This document shows positions 57,833-64,000 of a stretch of 64,000 bases of DNA, one piece after another. The stretch spans positions 62,001-126,000 of the forward strand of contig JAJAGP010000240.1 of NCBI GenBank assembly GCA_025084515.1. Reading direction: 5' to 3'. Source of the stretch: Ancistrus triradiatus (taxonomy: Eukaryota > Chordata > Actinopteri > Siluriformes > Loricariidae). The position numbers and the translations under genes were made by a program. Under the pieces are notes generated by a model. That model did not search any database, was not told the DNA's origin, and saw nothing but the letters and a program-made list of their open reading frames with translations. Within the stretch, counting starts at the first letter, position 1, and every line of letters starts with the position of its first letter.

Positions 57833-58450
57833 CAGTGGTGCTTGAAAGTTTGTGAACCCTTTAGAATTTTTTATATTTCTGCATAAATATGACCCAAAAC
57901 ATCATCAGATTTTCACACAAGTCCTAAAAGTAGATAAAGAGAACCCAGTTAAACAAATGAGACAAAAATATTATACTTGGTCATTTATTTTGAGGAAAAT
58001 GATCCACTATTACATATTAGTGAGTGGCAAAAGTATGTGAACCTCTGTTTTCAGTAGTCTGGTGTGAACCCCCTGTGCAGCCATAACTGCAGCTAAAAAA
58101 AAAAACGTTTCCTGTAGCTGTTGATCAGTCCTGCACACCGGCTTGGAGGATTTTTAGCCCATTCCTCCGTACAGAACAGCTTCAGGCTCTGGGATGTTGG
58201 TGGGGTTTCCTCCTCACATTAGCTCTGCTCGCTTCAGGTCCTTTCCACAACATTTCCATTGGATTAAAGGTCAGGAGGAATTTTGACTTGGCCATTCCAA
58301 AACATGAACTTTATTCTTATTTAACCATTCTTTGGTAGAAGGACTTGTGTGCTTAGGGTCGTTGTCTTGCTGCATGACCCACCTTCTCTTGAGATTCAGT
58401 TTATGGACAGATGTCCTGACATTTTCCTTTAGAATTATCTGATTTAATTC
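57833..58450 (-). mobile_element. Left portion of Tc1-like element (copy 6)
   Basis: TA (57831-57832) then 'cagtggtgcttgaaagtttg'; follows the 3350-4929 family to 'gatttaattc' (58450), the minus-strand transposase C-terminal half with indels such as an A-run at 58096. Then it switches to a different element. Confidence 0.82.
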
Positions 58451-58496
58451 AAAAATGACAAATCTACTGGTGGCCTAAGACTTTTGCACGGTACTG
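58451..58496. mobile_element. Right end of a Tc1-type MITE joined to copy 6
   Basis: 'ctggtggcctaagacttttgc' and 'acggtactg' followed by TA (58497-58498) is the terminal repeat of the 40370-40832 family. The joint with copy 6 is direct. Confidence 0.75.
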
Positions 58497-58498
58497 TA

Positions 58499-59399
58499 CA
58501 TAATAAAAAAAATGAGACATTACCCCCCCCCACCATTCTCCTGGGCAGCTGAGCATAACATCTAGCTATGGAGTGTCCCTGAACTGAAGTGCCCTTTGTG
58601 ATTCTTGATTCCTGAATGCTTTTCATTTATAGATGTATGCTTATGCTCACTTGGCTTTGGTATTCACTCTCTTCGTGTTGAGGTCAAGGGGACGTGTGTA
58701 TGTGCATGTGTGTATGTGTGTTCCCACCAGCAGCTTCTCTCCGCCCTAGTCAGGGTCACAGCGCAGGCTGGTCAGAAGGTTTGATTTGCCCGTAGATAAA
58801 TGATGCCTCCACATCTGGAAGAGTTTGGCAAATAAATAAGGGCTGATGGCTCATACATCATCCACTTCCCTCAGTGTGCCAACTGAGCGGGAGAGAAAAT
58901 AAATTCTTATTATAACCTTGAGGAAGCACAACACGGCATGTAGAGAGAGACGACATTGGTTTTCAGAGGAGAAAGGTGCTCTTTGTCAAGTGCAGAGCGT
59001 AATAAACGCCAGACTATGGTCACGTCCCAGCGGGTTGATCTATGGTGGAGGCAGTTTATATTCTTACACACGTTGCCATTTTGCCCTTATGGATTTCCAC
59101 AAACACAAACATCACCGTAGTAAAATATGTTGCAGTGGTTTGAGGATAGGCTGATTGAATTTTTTTGGACCCAAAGCTAAAACATTGGTTTGATTTTGGT
59201 ATTCATTTGTTGAGAGGGTATTGATTCTACTCCCTACTCCCTTCTCTAAAGCTGCTTCGGGCACTTCCCTCAGGATGGAGACCCCATGGCAGACCCAGGA
59301 CCCACTGGAGGGATTATATATCACTGTTGACATGGAAATGTCTGGGTGAGAGCTTGAGTCTGTGGCCGAGGATAGAGGAGACTGAGCTGATCTTTTCAG
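58499..59399. other. Gene-free stretch with a candidate conserved block
   Basis: 58740-59060 is repeat-poor, complex sequence ('gcccgtagataaatgatgcc', 'gtgccaactgagcgggag') and may be conserved non-coding DNA. No exon supported. Confidence 0.25.
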
Positions 59400-59826
59400 A
59401 CCCAGTTTGCACTTGGTCAAGTCACATTTATTTCTATAGAGGGTTTTTTCAATGGAGTATTGTCTCAAAGCAGCTTTACAAATTTAAATTGTCTTGTAAT
59501 ATCTAAGGCCAATCCCAAATTGAGTAAACCTATGACAACAGTGGCAAGGAAAAACTCCCTAAATGTTATAAGGAAGAAATCTTGGGAGGACCAAGACTCC
59601 TCGGGTGGTCTAGATGATATATGATGATCTGATGATATATCAACAGAAAGAACATATTTAAAAATATAATAATTGGATGCACAGTCACTGTAGGATCTTG
59701 CGTCCTCGGCAGGAAAGTTTTGGTGTCATGGCATCCCCAGTCAACCGGAGGATGGTGAGAGTTACAGAACTCTGTGGTCTGGAGTGATGGAAGAGCAGCT
59801 TGGGTGGAGCCGAAGTGGAGGAACAT
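59400..59826 (-). repeat. Dispersed retroelement-like repeat, inverted copy
   Basis: The minus strand of 59400-59610 matches 12150-12370: 'gtctcaaagcagctttac', 'acagtggcaaggaaaaactcc', 'cttgggaggaccaagactc' as read on the plus strand. 59690-59820 continues with unit sequence not seen in the other copies. Confidence 0.55.
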
Positions 59827-60769
59827 CCTTTTTTCTCTTTTCTTTTGGGTTCCTTATATTGCTTTTTTTCATTTTGGCTCATTTTATCTTTTCAAGACAG
59901 CGAAACATTTAGCTAAAAATCAAACATAAGCTGTTTAAGTAATTTTATATACAGGTTGTTTTTTTGACAAACCCAGAGCATCTCGGAGAAGACCACGCCT
60001 CAGGCACCCCCTGCTGTTTGGCTCCACCCTGAGGGGGTGGTGGACTCCATGTTGGGAACTATGGTGCTAGCCCACCACAGCAGGCCATAAAGCGATCTTA
60101 CGTGAATATATGTACGTCTCCTATTTTAAAAACCACCAGCCTCCATCTGACCTTCACATTTTCAAGTGCCGCCAAGGTTTCAAACAGAGGTCCTTGGGTT
60201 CTGTTGTTTCCAGCAGGCGCCTCTTCCCTCTGATTTCAAGTCACAGGATTTGCCAGGTTTTATTTTATTTTTGTTTTTGCAGTGTATAGCAGCAGCAGGG
60301 TTAGCAAGGGTTACCGCAGGAGGAGTGAATAGCACGTTTTTTTGAAGTATGAAGACTTAGTTTATTCACATTTTTTCAGGTTTATATACCCTCATGCTTT
60401 TTCCCTCTTACTTAAATACGAGGCAAACTGCATGTGGCAGGACTTAAACGGGTTCCCTAATTACTCGGCTAAGAAATGCACGTGAAATGAAAATCTAATA
60501 AATTTGTCCCTTCTTCACATTACAGTCTGTGGGAATCTAACAAGGAATTGATTATAAAGCAGTGGAATGTGATGTGTGCTTTCTAACCAGGCCTTAATCA
60601 AGACTCATTTTAATTTAGCGCTTAACACGGTGAGGTCAGAACCGCAGCACCTGCATGATGGAGAAATGGACGAATGATGAGTTTTGATGATTTTCTAAAT
60701 GACAATATATTTCCAGATGATTTAATATTTTTGAAGGCACTCAAGGGAACTGACTGATTTGGCCTGGGT
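59827..60769. other. Gene-free stretch
   Basis: 60440-60650 is repeat-poor, homeodomain-word-rich sequence ('ggaattgattataaagcag', 'ccttaatcaagactc', 'attttaatttagcgc'), a candidate conserved element. The rest is unrecognised. Confidence 0.28.
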
Positions 60770-61018
60770 CCTCCCTGTGTCTGTGTGGGTTTCCTCTGGG
60801 CACTCCGGTTTCCTCCCACAGTCCAAAGACATGCGTTAGGTTAGTTAGGTGAGTGCATATGTATGACTAGTCTCTTGATGCTGACAGCGACATTAAATAA
60901 ACCAAACAATCAAACTGACTACCTAATAAAGAGTCTGAGTAATAATTACACATGTTCATAATACCATTGCTAAAACAACAAATCTAATGGTGGCCTAAAA
61001 CGTTTGCACAATATAGTA
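60770..61018. repeat. Dispersed repeat plus Tc1-type MITE end
   Basis: 'tgtgtgggtttcctctggg' and 'cacagtccaaagacatgcg' (60785-60835) is a common fish repeat phrase. 60920-61018 ends 'atggtggcctaaaacgtttgc', a fragment of the 40370-40832 MITE family. Confidence 0.5.
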
Positions 61019-62094
61019 CATCGCATGCCTAATAAAAATTGCATAATATGGGTGCTAACTGGGCTGTAAAACAAGCAATTCTGAAAAAACAAAACCTGTC
61101 CCAGCTATGCCAAGTAAGTGTAGAAAATGTATAATGACCCAACTTTTAAAGAAAAATATGAACTTACTGTACTAGATGCTTCACAACTGTGATGGTGTCA
61201 TTTCGAATATTAATCAGTCTGCCGTGAAACCGCATGATTACAGTCAGCGGACGAGGCCTGAGAATTTTAGAAATCCCTTGAGTGTCAGAAAGGAACAGTT
61301 ATTTCTGGAACTGTCAATTAGTAAGCTGCAGCTTGGGGACCGATCATTCACATCCTCCTCATAACACCATTACACATTCCAACACTCAGATGATTCCGGG
61401 CCATCATGTTAATGAGAGACTTTGACTTATAAATTTGCACCTGTAACCTGAGGACATGTAGCCGCCGCCATTGAAAAATTACCTCCACGGCGCGCTGTGC
61501 CACACAAATTTATCTTCACAATGATTTTATTGCATGGTTACCTTAGGCAATTAAATCAATAAATCTAAAGTGTCAGTGTGGAGAAATGAAAAGCTGTGAT
61601 TTAGTAAATAAAAGACCTTCGCCACATAAACTGGGACGTTATTTAGTAGGTGGAGGGCTTAACTGGCCGAATGGGGAAAAAAAACAATTTTTATGGTTTG
61701 AATTATGCAAAAAAAGTCTTCTAATAAATTAATCAGGCATGTTTGAGCATACAAGGCATCCATGTGATGAATAAATAAGGAGTCATTAGTTAAGATTGCA
61801 TTGGCTAATTTGAGAAGGTGTAGTGTGATCGCTGAGATTTATGATATGACGATGCATATATTAAATCCAAGGTCCCTTGTGACTTTATGCTAACTCACAG
61901 TTCAATTACTGCATCTCTCAGAGCTCAGTGACCTTCATCGTAGCGTTGTCATGGAAGATGCAAGTCAATTTGTCAAATATTTGCCATGGAATGAGTCTTT
62001 ACCTGTAATGGGATGGCTTGGGTTGGACTGAATTGTATAAGCAAGAGACAATTTTGTGGATAATAATACTTAGGATGAGAGGGAGAGCAGTGCA
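61019..62094. other. Gene-free stretch with a strong candidate conserved element
   Basis: 61340-61620 is complex and repeat-free ('cgggccatcatgttaatgag', 'gtagccgccgccattg', 'tgcatggttaccttaggc', 'gctgtgatttagtaaataaa'), the most enhancer-like block in the 3' part of the window. No exon. Confidence 0.3.
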
Positions 62095-62425
62095 GTGGTT
62101 AGTCACAGTGTCCCATTCTGGTCCATAGTCCAGTACCTTAACCGCTAGGCCACCACAGTCCCCACTGTTCAAAATGAAAACTGGAAATTGGTACCTGTGT
62201 GGCTTTACATTCAGCTTGTATTTAACGTATCATTTAAAAAACATGTCTGTTAATATAATTTGATTAGAAGGGTGAGTAGATGGGAGAGTTTGATACACAG
62301 AACCCTTTGCTTCTGAATGGTAGCACTTTATGCAGAACTGCTTTTGGCATAACCCGGTGGTTCTCAAACTCTTTCTGCAGTACCCCTCTTTTGCTGATAA
62401 GAATAATTTGAGCCCCCCACTCCAA
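62095..62425 (-). repeat. SINE fragment and hAT-like end
   Basis: 62115-62160 is a short minus-strand SINE 5' region ('ggtggcctagcggttaagg' on the minus). 62353 'ggtggttctcaaactctttctg' is a hAT-type terminal sequence without a found partner. Confidence 0.45.
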
Positions 62426-63529
62426 CACACACGTATACGTCTTTTCCTTTCTGGAATTTAGTCTAAACATTGTAATTCATAGAAAGGTCCATGCATACAT
62501 GCAAGTTCTTTTGGAACAAAACAAAATAGAGTGACAAATCACCTTTACAGTGGAATTACAAGTGACATGCATTATGTATCTTAAACATACCTCATTTATT
62601 TACCTTGCTGTGCCCCCACGCCCCATAATGTATTTCACAGGTCTTTTCCAGGCAATTTTAGGAAAACTACTCCTGTGAGGAATACTACTTCTGCTAGCTT
62701 GGGTGTTCTGTCCATGTTTTCTTAAGAAGGTAGAGCTGCATGGTCACAGTTCTGGTTAGTTACTGTATTAGTCAAACCTAGACATTAAAAATATCCAGCC
62801 AAGAGCTGCTCTGTGATCGGAACATAGTGTTGGGTGTCCAACACAGTTAAATTAAACATAATTGCTTACAAATAAGCATTTTCATCCCTTATAAAACAAG
62901 TCTTCTTTCCCTAGTTGCTGTGTTAAAACCATAGCCTGTATTTCCTCGTAAGACCTGATAATTCATTTTTGTCCTCTGTGGGAGACATGAGTTCACAAAG
63001 AATATTTCAATAACCATGTAATCTACAGAGCTAAATCTGATGCGCCATCTAGAGGACATCCTGGTCTTTACACTGATATATGATGTGTGCCATTTGCAAC
63101 CACGTTTTACGGACGCAAGAGAAGTAAATTGTTGAATAATATGTATTAATTATTTTTCTAAAGCCTATAATTTACATTTATTTGTTTTATGTAGGAAACA
63201 GGTTTAGCGAATTTTTAAAGCAGTTTTTTTTACTGATTTGTACTTATGTGTAACCACTTACAAGGGTACTTTTTAAAATGTCCTCAGTAGTTTACATTTG
63301 GGACTTACTTTTTGATCTGATGCAGAAGTGAAACAAAATACATAAAGAAATTTACTATACCATGTCTCGTTGTCCCTTATAAAGGACATTTGATAAAAAA
63401 CAAAAACAAAAAGTGTTTTTGAAAAAAATAAATCCTCAGGACAAAATCCTCTATTTCAAAATTACTGAAATGATCAAACATGAGGATATACAAACTATAT
63501 CCACACTCAGAGTTCACGTTCGCTGCTCT
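62426..63529. other. Gene-free stretch
   Basis: AT-rich sequence; no exon or clear repeat recognised. Confidence 0.4.
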
Positions 63530-63960
63530 GGAGCATGATTGGTTTATCTGTCTGTCATCCGGGAAACTGGCCAACGAACAACTGCACCCGCCCCTAGGCG
63601 GTTAAATTTGAAGAGCCGTTTGATTTGAGTGGAGACGCTGCTTCTCGATTTAAGCACTAATAATGGCGCTTACCTGGATTGTTTTATATCTGACTGCCAG
63701 TTTTTTTTATACTTTGAGCTAATTTGAGTTGTGAGAGGTGAAACGGGGAGCAAAAAAACTTTGCACGGAGATGTAAAGTCGAGTCTGGAGAGTGAAGCCA
63801 TGCCCGTGAGGGGAGACAAACAAACGAACCGTGTGACAGTTGTTAACGCCGCCCCGGAGGAATTATGGCCATTAAGAGTTTTCTTAACAGGTGGTAAGAG
63901 TTTTAATAACAGGTGATGGCCATTTTGTAACCAGCAGACGGTAAATATTTATGTTTGTGC
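63530..63960 (+). promoter_or_regulatory. Possible promoter or first-exon region at the window edge
   Basis: 'gcacccgcccctaggcgg' (GC box), 'gagccgtttgatttgagtgg' and CpG-bearing 'gttaacgccgccccggagg' stand out from AT-rich flanks. An ATG at 63663 opens a short hydrophobic frame (MALTWIVLYL..., 19 codons to TAA). It could be a signal peptide start, a small upstream frame or chance. No splice structure can be followed before the window ends. Confidence 0.2.
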
Positions 63961-64000
63961 TTTTTGTACTGCTTCGTAAACGTGTAGTGTGTTCAAATGA

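Noticed and set aside
1..64000. CRISPR arrays, operons, bacterial promoters, viral genes
   Set aside because: No regularly spaced direct repeats of CRISPR type and no prokaryotic gene organisation. No retroviral gag, pol or env frame was recognised; the only reverse transcriptase is the LINE.

Overview
This is vertebrate nuclear DNA, almost certainly from a teleost fish. Genes are split by GT-AG introns, three goose-type lysozyme genes have the cytosolic, cysteine-poor form typical of fish, and much of the non-coding sequence is Tc1-like transposons, Tc1-derived MITEs and tRNA-derived SINEs of kinds common in otophysan fishes. A catfish-like genome is my best guess, but this is inference only.

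Layout. 1-7450: no confident gene. It holds SINE remnants, a degenerate 1.58 kb Tc1 element nested in an older repeat, some candidate conserved non-coding DNA, and one possible first coding exon on the minus strand (6859-6912). 7551-10961 (-): a complete five-exon goose-type lysozyme gene (copy A). 10962-15317: spacer with old repeats and a truncated Tc1. 15318-18254 (+) and 19885-22171 (+): two more complete five-exon goose-type lysozyme genes (copies B and C), lying in a tandem duplication (about 14072-18611 and 18612-22528). All three encode 185 residues and keep Glu73, Asp86 and Asp97. Copy A is head-to-head with B and C. 24158-31471 (+): a complete nine-exon iduronate 2-sulfatase gene (ids), 554 residues, all active-site residues I could check in place.

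31472-64000: about 32 kb with no protein-coding gene that I can support. It contains several Tc1 families, Tc1-like MITEs, a 5'-truncated LINE inserted in a MITE with a clear 17 bp target duplication, SINEs and a C20 run. Between them are repeat-poor stretches that could be regulatory conserved elements. The last few hundred bases (63530-63960) could be a promoter region but no gene can be followed.

Functionally, the lysozymes would cleave bacterial peptidoglycan (innate immunity), and ids would degrade heparan and dermatan sulfate in lysosomes. Nothing in the sequence suggests that the two systems work together. I found no wholly new biological system. The most interesting points are the recent lysozyme duplication with its excess of amino-acid-changing differences, a MITE inserted 15 bases inside a lysozyme splice donor, and a Tc1 copy that has lost its DNA-binding domain but keeps an open catalytic-domain frame.
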